Shown piece after piece: positions 26,861 through 35,096 of a DNA stretch of 64,000 bases (positions are counted from its first letter, which is position 1; each line of letters begins with the position of its first letter). The stretch is from Desulfobacter hydrogenophilus (GTDB lineage: Bacteria; Desulfobacterota; Desulfobacteria; Desulfobacterales; Desulfobacteraceae): contig NZ_CP036313.1 of assembly GCF_004319545.1 (NCBI RefSeq), positions 1,800,501 to 1,864,500 on the forward strand, read 5' to 3'. The translations under genes were made by a program, and so were the position numbers. The notes under the pieces were generated by a model. It saw nothing but the letters and a program-made list of their open reading frames with translations, was not told where the DNA came from and made no database searches.

Positions 26861-27005
26861 TTGTGGGTTGAGCCTCGGTATTGATAGACCAAGTCAGCCC
26901 ATGGCTATTATAAGACAGTCTGTGTAAGCGACACAGGTTTTTCAACTTTCGTTGTAGGCTGAGCCTGGGTATTGATAAACCAGGTCGGCCCATGGCCGTT
27001 ATAAG
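26861..27005 (-). repeat. Two tandem family C hairpin repeats in the fliL leader
   Basis: Minus-strand units at 26952-27005 and 26861-26913 share GGCCATGGGCTGAC-like sequence, CTATCAATACC and CAGGCTCAGCCC-like sequence. Each can fold as a nested stem GGGCTGA-(C)CTGG / CCAGG-CTCAGCCC. Between them CTGTGT-AAGCG-ACACAG (26920-26936) forms a second small hairpin. Both lie between the sigma-54 promoter and the fliL start, hence in the 5' leader. Confidence 0.75.
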
Positions 27006-27012
27006 AAATGAC

Positions 27013-27028
27013 AGCAAATCTTATGCCA
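27013..27028 (-). promoter_or_regulatory. Sigma-54 promoter of fliL operon
   Basis: On the minus strand: TGGCAT-AAGAT-TTGCT, correct spacing, one -24 deviation from consensus. It directs transcription through the tandem repeats into fliL. Confidence 0.8.
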
Positions 27029-27133
27029 GTCTGTATTGGTTTTTACCTGGATAGTGCGGATAACAAAAAGCGTATGGTAAAGATTATAGGAAAGAAGAAT
27101 TTTTTGCAAAATTATTTATTTTAGGAGGGCTGA

Positions 27134-27225
27134 ATAACAGCCATGGACGAATTGGGTTTTTCACCGTGGTTCAGCACATAATGAAAGTTGTAAGATCTGT
27201 GTAGGTCACACAGACCTTTTTTTTA
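27134..27225 (+). repeat. Family C repeat, diverged, with terminator-like tail
   Basis: It shares AATAACAGCCATGG and GAAAGTTG-AAGATCTGTGTAG with the other copies. TCTGTGT-AGGTC-ACACAGA (27196-27214) is a perfect 7-bp stem followed by eight T residues on the plus strand, as in an intrinsic terminator, although no plus-strand gene precedes it. Confidence 0.6.
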
Positions 27226-27276
27226 TAAAAAAAGAAACCGAATATAGCCTGCAAGCAATATCCCGGTAAAAAACGT

Positions 27277-27326
27277 CACTTCTGCCATGGATCTGTCAAT
27301 GTTTTGACAGATCCATGGCAGAAGTG
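27277..27326 (-). terminator. Long perfect hairpin terminator after fliK
   Basis: A 23-bp perfect inverted repeat (arm starts CACTTCTGCCATGGATCTG) with a 4-base loop, 6 bp after the fliK stop. On the minus strand it is followed by ACGTTTTTT, so it fits an intrinsic terminator of fliK. The stem is unusually long and perfect. Confidence 0.75.
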
Positions 27327-27332
27327 TGCCTC

Positions 27333-29330
27333 TTACGCAACAAAGTGCAGCGATCCGCCGTCATTTATAACAGCGGCCTGACCCGTTAAATTATCTGTCG
27401 CATCTTCCTGGGTATCGTCACCGGCCCCACGCGTTGCCTGCTTCTTTCCGGCTGACTGATCCTGGGTCCGGGCATCGGCCATGGATTGCTGGAAATCGCT
27501 GCTCATATCAACGTCAAAACTCTCAAGATTGATACCCGAGGAGGAGAGCATGGTTTTGATTTCATTGACATTGGCTGCCAGAATATCTTTGGCTGACTGG
27601 TGTTCAGTAATTATGCTGACCTTCATGGAACTGCCATTATGGTCAATACTCATGTATACCCGGCCTAATTCAGACGGTTTCAGTTGCATCCGGATGGTGT
27701 CGTTACCGGTGTTGATCGACTGAACAATGCTTTTGCCCACTTGCCGGGTGACAAAGTCGGGCAGTGTGGAAAAGGCCTGTTGGGTGCGTTGGGTGCCCGA
27801 AGTTCCCAGCGTCGACGTTGTGGTTGATTTCTCTACGCTAAAAATAAAAGGCTGGGTTTCTGGATTTTTGGACGTTGTTTCCCCTGACAGGGAATTGGTG
27901 GTGGACGCCATTTTTTCCAGAGCCGCAGCATCGGCCTGGGCTGCTTTGATGGACATCTGTGATGTCGATTCCTTGGTTGTTCCTGCTGTGTCAGAAAAAC
28001 GGTTGGCTATTTTAAATGTATTATCAGAATTGGTTTCTCCTGTTTGCATATCCGTGGATACCGTATTGCCAACCGCCTGGGTATCAGCCGCTGTTTTTGT
28101 GCTCGCGTCACCCCCTCTGATTTGATCCATGAATTGAACCTGTATCCGGCCCTCAATTTCCTTGACCATGGCGTCTGAATTTGCGCTAAGCGTTATGGCG
28201 GAATTGACGGTTGTCTCGCTGTCTTCCTGAAGATTCAGTCCGGAAAAAAGCTGGTTTAGCAATCCGTGCCGGCCGGACTGGGTTGCAAGTGCATCAAAAG
28301 AATCCGTTGTAAACATGTCTGGTATGGATTGTTCAGTTTGGTCTGATAGATTATCTTCTATCATATCAAGCTTCTGGGCAAAGGCATTGATTAACGTGCT
28401 CAGGTTCAAAGGCGTGCCGGATTCTTCAATAAAAGAATCCAGATCAAGCTGTTTTAAAAGGGTGGTATATGCGGCGTCCTCACCATCTGTCTGATAGGTC
28501 CGGCCGGATTCATCGGCTGTATTCAAAAGCTGCTCTAACTGTTCGATAAAATCGTCAAAATCAAACCCCCGGCTCCCTTCAGAGGCGTTATCCATGATTG
28601 AGGTAATTTGCGGCTCATCCACACCCATTGTTGACAAAAGGGATTTGATATAGGGCAGATCAGAGGTAGGCATGAGCGTCTCTGCCTGGGTGATATCCTC
28701 TTCTTCGGCAAGGGGCAGTTCAAACAAATTATCCATGAAATCGGATACGGATATCAGACCGGCTTTCTCTTCAAGGGCAAGGGTCAAATCCGACATCAAT
28801 GCCTCAACAGACGCCTGGTCAAAACCTGCCTGAACAAGTAGATCGCCAAGGGCTTCAAGCCCGTTTTCATCCAGGGATAGATTGTCCAGATCGCCATTGG
28901 AAAGGGATAAAAGCAGATTTTTTAATTCCGTTAGAAATTTTGGGCCTCCGCCATTTTCAAGCACATCTTCAATGTCTGAAATTTTCTGTTTAGTTGTTCG
29001 GACAATAAAATTAGATTTTTCCACCGTGGACATTTCAGTGTTCTGTTCACCCGTGGACAGATTGGGCTTTTGCGCATTGGCAAGCGGTGAGGCCTCCGCC
29101 TGAACACGAGTATCCCCTGAAAGGCCGACCCCCGTGTTTTTCCCAACGGCGTTGACTTCACTTGTATCTTCCATGCCGGAGTTCTGCGGTATGGCCTTGT
29201 CTAACTGCTCTTGAAATGCCGATATCGCAAAACCACTTTTTGTGGAAACTGTGCTGTTGGTTGCTGCCATGAGGGCGTCTGAAGAACTTCCTGTCATTAA
29301 CGCATTGATGTTTGAAGTATTGGATAACAT
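27333..29330 (-). CDS. fliK: Flagellar hook-length control protein FliK
   Basis: 665 residues: a long Ser/Thr/Asp-rich ruler region (1-520) and the C-terminal FliK domain (about 555-640) with TIRMQLKPSELGRVYMSID and VSIITEHQSAKDILAANVNE. It measures hook length and triggers the FlhB switch. A sigma-54 promoter lies about 60 bp upstream and a strong hairpin terminator follows. Confidence 0.92.
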   Translation of the reverse strand: MLSNTSNINALMTGSSSDALMAATNSTVSTKSGFAISAFQEQLDKAIPQNSGMEDTSEVNAVGKNTGVGLSGDTRVQAEASPLANAQKPNLSTGEQNTEMSTVEKSNFIVRTTKQKISDIEDVLENGGGPKFLTELKNLLLSLSNGDLDNLSLDENGLEALGDLLVQAGFDQASVEALMSDLTLALEEKAGLISVSDFMDNLFELPLAEEEDITQAETLMPTSDLPYIKSLLSTMGVDEPQITSIMDNASEGSRGFDFDDFIEQLEQLLNTADESGRTYQTDGEDAAYTTLLKQLDLDSFIEESGTPLNLSTLINAFAQKLDMIEDNLSDQTEQSIPDMFTTDSFDALATQSGRHGLLNQLFSGLNLQEDSETTVNSAITLSANSDAMVKEIEGRIQVQFMDQIRGGDASTKTAADTQAVGNTVSTDMQTGETNSDNTFKIANRFSDTAGTTKESTSQMSIKAAQADAAALEKMASTTNSLSGETTSKNPETQPFIFSVEKSTTTSTLGTSGTQRTQQAFSTLPDFVTRQVGKSIVQSINTGNDTIRMQLKPSELGRVYMSIDHNGSSMKVSIITEHQSAKDILAANVNEIKTMLSSSGINLESFDVDMSSDFQQSMADARTQDQSAGKKQATRGAGDDTQEDATDNLTGQAAVINDGGSLHFVA

Positions 29331-29585
29331 GCATCACCTTTAATTTAGTGGCCTTTTTCATTCGCTTTACTGTCAAAAAAAAGCAACCATCATGCCAATG
29401 AATTAATGCGTAGAATTATATTAATATTTTCAATGTGTTATATGACTAACATCTACGTATAAAATTAAAAATGTCACAGTCATTGGGCAGGAATTTCCCA
29501 TAAAAAAATCGCAAGGGAAATAATTACCTGTTTTCCTGGTATCTACCCCGGTACACCGGGATGTTAAGGCCATGTTGGTAAACTA
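29331..29585. other. Intergenic region upstream of fliK
   Basis: It holds the fliK sigma-54 promoter at 29382-29397. The rest is AT-rich. I see CCTGGTATCTACCCCGGTACACCGGG around 29533-29560, a GC-rich inverted stretch near the 3' end of the histidine kinase gene that could act as its terminator. Confidence 0.5.
29382..29397 (-). promoter_or_regulatory. Sigma-54 promoter of fliK
   Basis: On the minus strand: TGGCAT-GATGG-TTGCT, followed by a T-rich stretch. Matches the -24/-12 consensus with correct spacing, about 55 bp upstream of the ATG. Confidence 0.85.
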
Positions 29586-31535
29586 TTATGAATTTAGCGT
29601 TGTTTTCACAGGGGTAAAGAACCGAAAAGTACTCCCCTTACCGCGTTTGTTTTCTACGGTAATGACACCATTGTTTGCCTGTGCAATCCCCAGCACAACA
29701 GGTAACTCAAGCCCTCTCCCCGTGGCCTTGGTCGAAAAAAACGGATCGAATATTTTTTCGATGTTCTGTTCCTCAATTCCACAACCGGAGTCGGTGACCT
29801 CCAGGCAGGCATAGTCATCTTGCCCGGGCATCCAAGCTACAGGGAAACGATGCTTTTTAGGTATTTCGTTGGCAAGGACAGTCTTTAAACTAAGATAGAT
29901 GGTGCCTTGTTTTTGATAAGATTCCGCGGCATTGGTAACAAGGTTGGTGACAAGCTGTTGAATTTGATTTTCATGCCCATAAATCATGGGGCCCTGGTTC
30001 GGAAAATCTGTTTCCAGAACAATATTTGATGACAATGAGACCCGAAGAAGAGGTATGGTCATACTGCAGACCTTGCCCATATCCATTTGTATTTTTCCAG
30101 AAACGTTTTTTCCAAGGTAGGTAAGCATCAAACCATTGACTTTGGCTGCCGTTTGAGCAACCTGCATGGATTTCATTATATTTTTAAGAGGAGATTCCCC
30201 CCTCTCGATTAATTTAAGACTCAGCTCCAGATTTCCCATGATCGCCATCAAGTGATTATTGAAGTGGTGAGCAATCGCACCTGCCATTCGGCTAAGACTT
30301 TTCTGTTTTTTGAGGTGCCAATTTTGAATCTGCAGTTCTTCCATATCCCGCTGCGTTTTTTTTTGTTCAGTGATATCATGAACAATGGAATGGAGATATT
30401 TTTGGCCGTTCATTTCAACACCGCTGCTGAACACCTCAACGTCGCGTATCGAACCGTCGGCCAATCGGTGTTGAAAATCAAAATGAATGCGTTTCTGGTT
30501 CTTCGCATTGCTCATTAGCGTTTTAATTTCGTCAAGGGATTTTGTGTTGATTTGATTAATATTCATTTGTGCAAGTGTTGTGCAAGGCCATCCATAGAAA
30601 TTCTCTGCAGCCTTGTTGGCCGCTATAATACGGCCTGTGTCGGGATCAATAAGGAGCTTGACGGCGGCATGATTATCAAACAGATTTCGAAATGCCTGTT
30701 CACTTTTTCGAAGTACTTTTTCTGCATGTTTTCGATCGGTAATATCTATGACATTACCAAGGACTTTTTCAACCGTATCGCCTTTCCAAATAGGTTCGGC
30801 TACGGTTTTAATCCATATTTTTTCCCCTGACGATCTTCGAAGTTCAAACTCCAGTTCATACGCAACCCCTTCCTTTTCACATCTATGGAAAGCATCCAAT
30901 AGTTTGGGTTGGTCTTCAGGGCTATAGCACTCAAGACTTGTATTAATATGGTCAGGCGAACCAGGCTCAAACTGACTTGGCTCAAATCCATGCAGCCGAT
31001 ACAACTCTTTTGTCCAATACATCTTTTGTCGTTCTATATTCCATTCCCAGCCCCCCGTTTTTGCCAAGCGTTGAGTGTTCGCAAGCAGTTGTTGGCTGCG
31101 ATGTAATTGATCAGATAGCCTTTTGCTGTCGGTAATATCCGTGATGATGTGAATATATTTTGAGGGCCTTCTCCTATAATCGAGAATCGGGTTTACAACG
31201 ATCTCAAACCATCTCTCATTAATTTGGAGTTCAATAGATTCTTGTTGTAAGCTTTGGCCGGCTTTTAAAACAGGGCAGTCTTTAATCGGTTGGGCAGTGC
31301 CATGCACAACTGTCCAGCATTTTTTACCGATTATTTTTGAATCGTTTTTATTGAATAACCGCTCGGCAGCACTGTTGGATTTTAAGATATAGTGATCTTT
31401 GTCAATAATCAAAACAGCGGACTTCATGGCATTGAAAGCAGAATACAATTCCTTTTCGGACTTTAATTTCTGATTTTTCGCTGCAGAGTCCCTTAACACT
31501 TTAATTTTAATTTTTTTAAATAATGATTCCAACAA
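29586..31535 (-). CDS. PAS-domain sensor histidine kinase
   Basis: 649 residues without membrane segments: three PAS modules (about 35-150, 155-275 and 285-400, the second and third with PAC motifs such as HIITDITDSKRL, NVIDITDRKHAEKVL and SIVHDITEQKKTQ). A dimerisation domain with phospho-acceptor His follows (MAGAIAHHFNNHLMAIMG), then an HATPase domain (NLVTNAAESY N-box, DSGCGIEEQN). The G2 box reads GRGLEL instead of GxGLGL. The start is uncertain: the frame begins at a TTG without a clear ribosome site, and an internal GTG is possible. No response regulator is adjacent. Confidence 0.85.
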   Translation of the reverse strand: MLESLFKKIKIKVLRDSAAKNQKLKSEKELYSAFNAMKSAVLIIDKDHYILKSNSAAERLFNKNDSKIIGKKCWTVVHGTAQPIKDCPVLKAGQSLQQESIELQINERWFEIVVNPILDYRRRPSKYIHIITDITDSKRLSDQLHRSQQLLANTQRLAKTGGWEWNIERQKMYWTKELYRLHGFEPSQFEPGSPDHINTSLECYSPEDQPKLLDAFHRCEKEGVAYELEFELRRSSGEKIWIKTVAEPIWKGDTVEKVLGNVIDITDRKHAEKVLRKSEQAFRNLFDNHAAVKLLIDPDTGRIIAANKAAENFYGWPCTTLAQMNINQINTKSLDEIKTLMSNAKNQKRIHFDFQHRLADGSIRDVEVFSSGVEMNGQKYLHSIVHDITEQKKTQRDMEELQIQNWHLKKQKSLSRMAGAIAHHFNNHLMAIMGNLELSLKLIERGESPLKNIMKSMQVAQTAAKVNGLMLTYLGKNVSGKIQMDMGKVCSMTIPLLRVSLSSNIVLETDFPNQGPMIYGHENQIQQLVTNLVTNAAESYQKQGTIYLSLKTVLANEIPKKHRFPVAWMPGQDDYACLEVTDSGCGIEEQNIEKIFDPFFSTKATGRGLELPVVLGIAQANNGVITVENKRGKGSTFRFFTPVKTTLNS

Positions 31536-31693
31536 AATGTTTTAATTACCGAGAATATTTATGATTTTTGTCAATCCGTTTTTTGATAGCGGCTCATTTG
31601 CTCTCCCCTATCTTCCGTACGGGTTTAAAATAGAAATACAGGATGAATAAATTTAGCACAAAATTAATAAACGTTCCTAATATTATTTTTTTT

Positions 31694-32434
31694 TCAAGTA
31701 TCTAAGTCCCTGATCAGGTCAAGTATCGCTTCAATATCTGCCACGGCTTTTTCCTGGCTGACCTCCTGCCATCCCTGCTCTCGAATTCGGGTCAGTTCTT
31801 TGAGAAACCTTCCCAGAGACTGGGTGTATTTTGCCGAAAGCCCTAATCCGTCGGTCTCCTTGCCTCTAATTTCTCCACTTTCGCGGCGTTGGGCCTGGAC
31901 TTCGTTAAAGGCCTTGTTGATGGATTTTTCACCGGCCTGAATCTGTTCCTGGATATCGGGGCTGCCATATTCCATTACCTTTCTGGCTTTGTCCACCTTC
32001 TGCGGACTGATGCCCAGCTCTTTGGCCCGGATTTCGTTTTCCGCCTTGCGTGTGGTTTTTTGATCCGCTTCCTCTTTTTTGTGCACAACATCCAAAAGCG
32101 CCAGGCACTTTACAATGTCATCATCTGACATATTGCGTCGGTTCCGTTGGGCATGAAAGCTGTAAAGCAGGGCGTCATCCTCATCCTCAAAGGATTTATA
32201 TACTATCGGTACCTGATCCAGTTTCATGTTTTTGGCGGCTGCAAATCGGGTATGGCCGTCCACGAGTACATTTCCCTCTTTCCAGACCACCAGGGGGAAT
32301 ACCGGGTCAAACCCATTTACCTCCATGTCCTGGCTTATGGCCGATAGGGTTTCCTCCTGGATGGGGAACAGTTTTTCAAAAGGTTGCCGGGTGGTTAAGA
32401 CATCAGGGCTTACAAAGGTTGTGTTTGATTCCAT
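31694..32434 (-). CDS. ParB/sulfiredoxin-fold protein
   Basis: 246 residues. The N-terminal ParB-like domain contains the nucleotide-binding motif VLVDGHTRFAAAKN (around residue 55) and HAQRNRRNMSDDDI; a helical C-terminal half has an HTH-like stretch (RAKELGISPQKVDKARKV). It is not next to parA and so is unlikely to be the chromosomal partition protein. Such solitary ParB-domain proteins act as CTP-dependent DNA-binding factors or nucleases. It lies downstream of the sulfite reductase on the same strand; the role is unknown. Confidence 0.75.
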   Translation of the reverse strand: MESNTTFVSPDVLTTRQPFEKLFPIQEETLSAISQDMEVNGFDPVFPLVVWKEGNVLVDGHTRFAAAKNMKLDQVPIVYKSFEDEDDALLYSFHAQRNRRNMSDDDIVKCLALLDVVHKKEEADQKTTRKAENEIRAKELGISPQKVDKARKVMEYGSPDIQEQIQAGEKSINKAFNEVQAQRRESGEIRGKETDGLGLSAKYTQSLGRFLKELTRIREQGWQEVSQEKAVADIEAILDLIRDLDT

Positions 32435-32471
32435 TATTTTTTCCTGAATGAAGGTTGAAGTCGTTTTTGGG

Positions 32472-33119
32472 TTAGAGACCTAATTTTTCTTTGATGGTTT
32501 GGATCCCTATCTTTTCAACAAAACGGGACGTTCTTTTCTTGGCCGGAGCTGTTTCACAGTAAAAGTCGAGAAATTTCTGGCAAAGCTCAAGGGCTTTTTG
32601 CGTGGACAGCTCTTTTGCCAGTTCATCAGCGATTCTGGGTTTCATGCCTGAATTGCCGCCCACAAACATGCGCCAGCCTTTGGGCGTGCCGATGAATCCA
32701 ATGTCCCGCAGTCGCGATTCTGCGCAGCTAAAGGTGCAGCCGGAAATGCCTAATTTGATTTTGGCCGGTGTTGGAAGGGATCCATATTTTTCTTCAAGGA
32801 TCTGGGCAAGCCCCATGGCATCCTGCTGGCCAAATTTACACCACTTTGTCCCCGGGCATGCCTGGACATAGTGTCCGCCGGTTCTGAACGGCATGGCGTC
32901 GCATAGGCGGTGAATATTTTCCCTGCTCAGTCCGTAAAATCCAATGCGTTGTCCCGAGGTCAGCTTCACCTCCGGTACGTCATAGGCCCTGACAAGTTCA
33001 GCCATTTTTTCCAGATCCCGGGCGCTGAGTTTTCCGGAAGGCGGCGTGATCCGGGCGGCAAATGTTTTACCGTCCCGTTGCAGGATTACACCGGGGGGAC
33101 GGGGGGTCTCTTGTGGCAT
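32472..33119 (-). CDS. Low-spin assimilatory-type sulfite reductase (sirohaem/4Fe-4S)
   Basis: With the start at 33119 (MPQETPRPPG, GGAG nine bases upstream) the protein is 215 residues, matching the small sulfite reductase of Desulfovibrio (about 218). The cluster/sirohaem signature is complete: CPGTKWC (C88, C94) and GCTFSC (C128, C132), giving Cx5C...Cx3C. KLTSGQRIGFYGL is the substrate-side motif. It reduces sulfite to sulfide in the cytosol. An in-frame upstream ATG at 33266 would add 49 residues but has no ribosome site. Confidence 0.88.
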   Translation of the reverse strand: MPQETPRPPGVILQRDGKTFAARITPPSGKLSARDLEKMAELVRAYDVPEVKLTSGQRIGFYGLSRENIHRLCDAMPFRTGGHYVQACPGTKWCKFGQQDAMGLAQILEEKYGSLPTPAKIKLGISGCTFSCAESRLRDIGFIGTPKGWRMFVGGNSGMKPRIADELAKELSTQKALELCQKFLDFYCETAPAKKRTSRFVEKIGIQTIKEKLGL

Positions 33120-33355
33120 ATGTCGGATCTCCGGGTTTTTTTTGTTGCAGGTTGACGTTATGTAGCAGCCAGTTGCCTTCGGCAAAACTTCGATGGAATA
33201 TAATTCGATATTCTTCAAAATCAAGGCCTCGAGTCTCTTTTGGCCTTGTTCTGTCACGGGGGGCATGGGGTTACTTTGATGCGCTGCCTTGAAAATATCG
33301 GTTGATACATATATAAATAGAAAAAGACACGATACACATAACAGCGCTTATATCT

Positions 33356-33961
33356 ATGCCCCGATCCAATTGGCTTTTTCAGCTACTGCTTGTTTTTTTA
33401 ATTATCCTGGTTCCCCTTCCCGGGAGACCCCATCCCCATGTCTTTATTTCCCAGCGCACCGGTTTTGTTTTTGATGATCAGGGGCTGGCCGGTTTCAGGG
33501 TGAACTGGACCTTTGACGAGATGTTTTCCGTCATGATCAGCGAGGATTTTGACTCAGATCATAATCAGACTCTGGATGCCAAAGAAGTGGCGGTGATTAA
33601 GGAAAAAGCCTTTGGTTATATTGCCCCGTACAATTATTACATCCATGTCAGAATAGACGGCAAGCCCTTTGAGGTGAAGTTCATCAAAGCGTTTAATGCA
33701 TGGCTTGATAATGGAGTAGTCTGTTATGAATTTTTTATACCCTGCCATGTCTCTGCTGTGGATACACCCAAGCAGGTCGTGTTATCTCCCTATGATCCGG
33801 AATACTATTCCGATATCTATTTTCCGGATAAGGCGCCTTTGAACATGGAAAACGCAGATGCCTTTTCCACTAAGATACAGATGGCCAGGGACCACGCCAC
33901 CCTGATTTATTATGATACGGTAAATCCCATGGCAATTTTTCTTTCGTTTAAACGAAAATAA
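33356..33961 (+). CDS. DUF1007 family exported protein
   Basis: 201 residues with a signal peptide (LFQLLLVFLIILVPLPGRPHP cleaved region) and the DUF1007 start PHPHVFISQRTGF with its His cluster. WTFDEMFSVMI and FDSDHNQTLDAKE (an EF-hand-like acidic loop) follow. DUF1007 proteins are periplasmic and often accompany Ni/Co (NicO/RcnA-type) transporters; none is adjacent here. It is convergent with ilvY. Confidence 0.85.
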   Translation: MPRSNWLFQLLLVFLIILVPLPGRPHPHVFISQRTGFVFDDQGLAGFRVNWTFDEMFSVMISEDFDSDHNQTLDAKEVAVIKEKAFGYIAPYNYYIHVRIDGKPFEVKFIKAFNAWLDNGVVCYEFFIPCHVSAVDTPKQVVLSPYDPEYYSDIYFPDKAPLNMENADAFSTKIQMARDHATLIYYDTVNPMAIFLSFKRK

Positions 33962-33978
33962 ATTTTCCAAAGCTGACG

Positions 33979-34860
33979 TCAAGACGCCCCTGCAACGATA
34001 TCCCACAAGGCCCGGACCCGGGGATTGGAAAGGTTCGTGTTTCGTGTGCAAAGGGCTATTTTATAAGGAGGCAGTTCCGGCATATTGTCCAGTGCAACAA
34101 TATCCCGGTAAAGTGGGCTTTTTTCAAGAACCAGCCGGGGCACAAGGCCGATACCGAATCCGAGGTTCACCAGAGCGATAATGGCTTCATGGCCTGTAAC
34201 CTGGGAATAAATGCGCGGAACCACGGCATTTTCAACAAACCACTTATCAATACGTTCCCGGCTTAAACCTTTGTCCGCGAGAATTAAAGGGAATTTTTTC
34301 CAGTCCGGCCCCCCCTTGCCATCTTTTATCAGGACATCTGGATAATGTTTGGCCCCTATAAAAACCAGGGGACTGACAGCCATATTCAAAAAACTGATCT
34401 GGGCGCCGGGTTGTTCCGGCAGGGCTGCAATGACCGCATCTGCATCCCGGTTTATCAGTCGATGTATCGCCTGGGCAGGGTCTCCTGTTTCAAGGTGAAT
34501 CTGCACCCCGGGGTGCACGGCCCGGTAGCGGGGGATAAATCTGGGCAGGATGCTGTAAGCGGCGGTCACCGAGCAGTAAAGGGAAAGCTGGCCGGACAGG
34601 ATCGCATCCTTTGATAATTCCCCCTGGAGCCGTTCAAAGCGGCTGAGCACATCCTCGGCATATTTTTTTAAGACCTGTCCGGCATAAGTCAGCTCCACAC
34701 AGCGGTTGTCTCGGATAAGAAGCTGTTTTCCCACATCTGTTTCCAGGCGCTGAATCACCCGGGTAAGGGCTGAAGGTGAAATATTGCACGCCTGGCTTGT
34801 CCGGGAGAAATGTAAGGATCCGGCCAGGTGGTGAAATAATTCAAGGGTGCGTATATCCAT
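33979..34860 (-). CDS. ilvY: LysR-type regulator IlvY
   Basis: 293 residues: N-terminal winged HTH (LELFHHLAGSLHFSRTSQAC) and a substrate-binding domain with segments typical of IlvY (LSLYCSVTAAYSILPRF, TGHEAIIALVNLGFGIGLVP). It is divergent from ilvC, exactly as in enterobacteria, where IlvY activates ilvC in response to acetolactate/acetohydroxybutyrate. The intergenic region holds a palindromic repeat. Confidence 0.92.
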   Translation of the reverse strand: MDIRTLELFHHLAGSLHFSRTSQACNISPSALTRVIQRLETDVGKQLLIRDNRCVELTYAGQVLKKYAEDVLSRFERLQGELSKDAILSGQLSLYCSVTAAYSILPRFIPRYRAVHPGVQIHLETGDPAQAIHRLINRDADAVIAALPEQPGAQISFLNMAVSPLVFIGAKHYPDVLIKDGKGGPDWKKFPLILADKGLSRERIDKWFVENAVVPRIYSQVTGHEAIIALVNLGFGIGLVPRLVLEKSPLYRDIVALDNMPELPPYKIALCTRNTNLSNPRVRALWDIVAGAS

Positions 34861-35001
34861 TTTTATTTTTTTACCTTAACATGGTCAATGATCGTGTTTT
34901 TGCTTATTTTAAAAGAGTCTTTCATTATCTGCAATATGAAATTGCAAATGATTCATTTGACGCAACAATAGTTTTAAGACATTTTATTTACAACACTTAC
35001 C

Positions 35002-35078
35002 TAATGTTTGGACGAGAAGTTACCCATATACAAATTTTTCTACAACGCGCAGATGGGTGACTTCTCGTTCAAACACTA
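35002..35078. repeat. Palindromic repeat, family A copy 3, in the ilvY-ilvC spacer
   Basis: Arms GTTTGGACGAGAAGTTACCC (35006 on) and the complement of GGGTGACTTCTCGTTCAAAC (to 35074) pair almost perfectly, with TTTTTCTACAACG in the centre. It ends about 20 bp before the ilvC start, so it lies in the ilvC leader or over its control region. Confidence 0.85.
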
Positions 35079-35096
35079 AAATTAAGGAGACAAGAT

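Larger units (their letters stand above)
26736..27332. other. Intergenic region between fliL and fliK: promoter, repeats, terminator
   Basis: No gene. From fliL outward it holds a ~280-nt leader containing two tandem family C hairpin repeats (26861-26913 and 26952-27005), the sigma-54 promoter 27013-27028, a diverged family C copy with a terminator-like hairpin (27134-27225), and the fliK terminator (27277-27326). Confidence 0.75.

Noticed and set aside
26861..27005. CRISPR-like array
   Set aside because: Only two related units with palindromic structure and no regular spacers.
26736..27017. 94-residue N-terminal extension of FliL
   Set aside because: It translates two copies of a non-coding repeat; GTG 26735 has GGGAGG four bases upstream.
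31694..32434. Chromosomal ParB
   Set aside because: No parA or parS neighbours and a solitary position beside a sulfite reductase.
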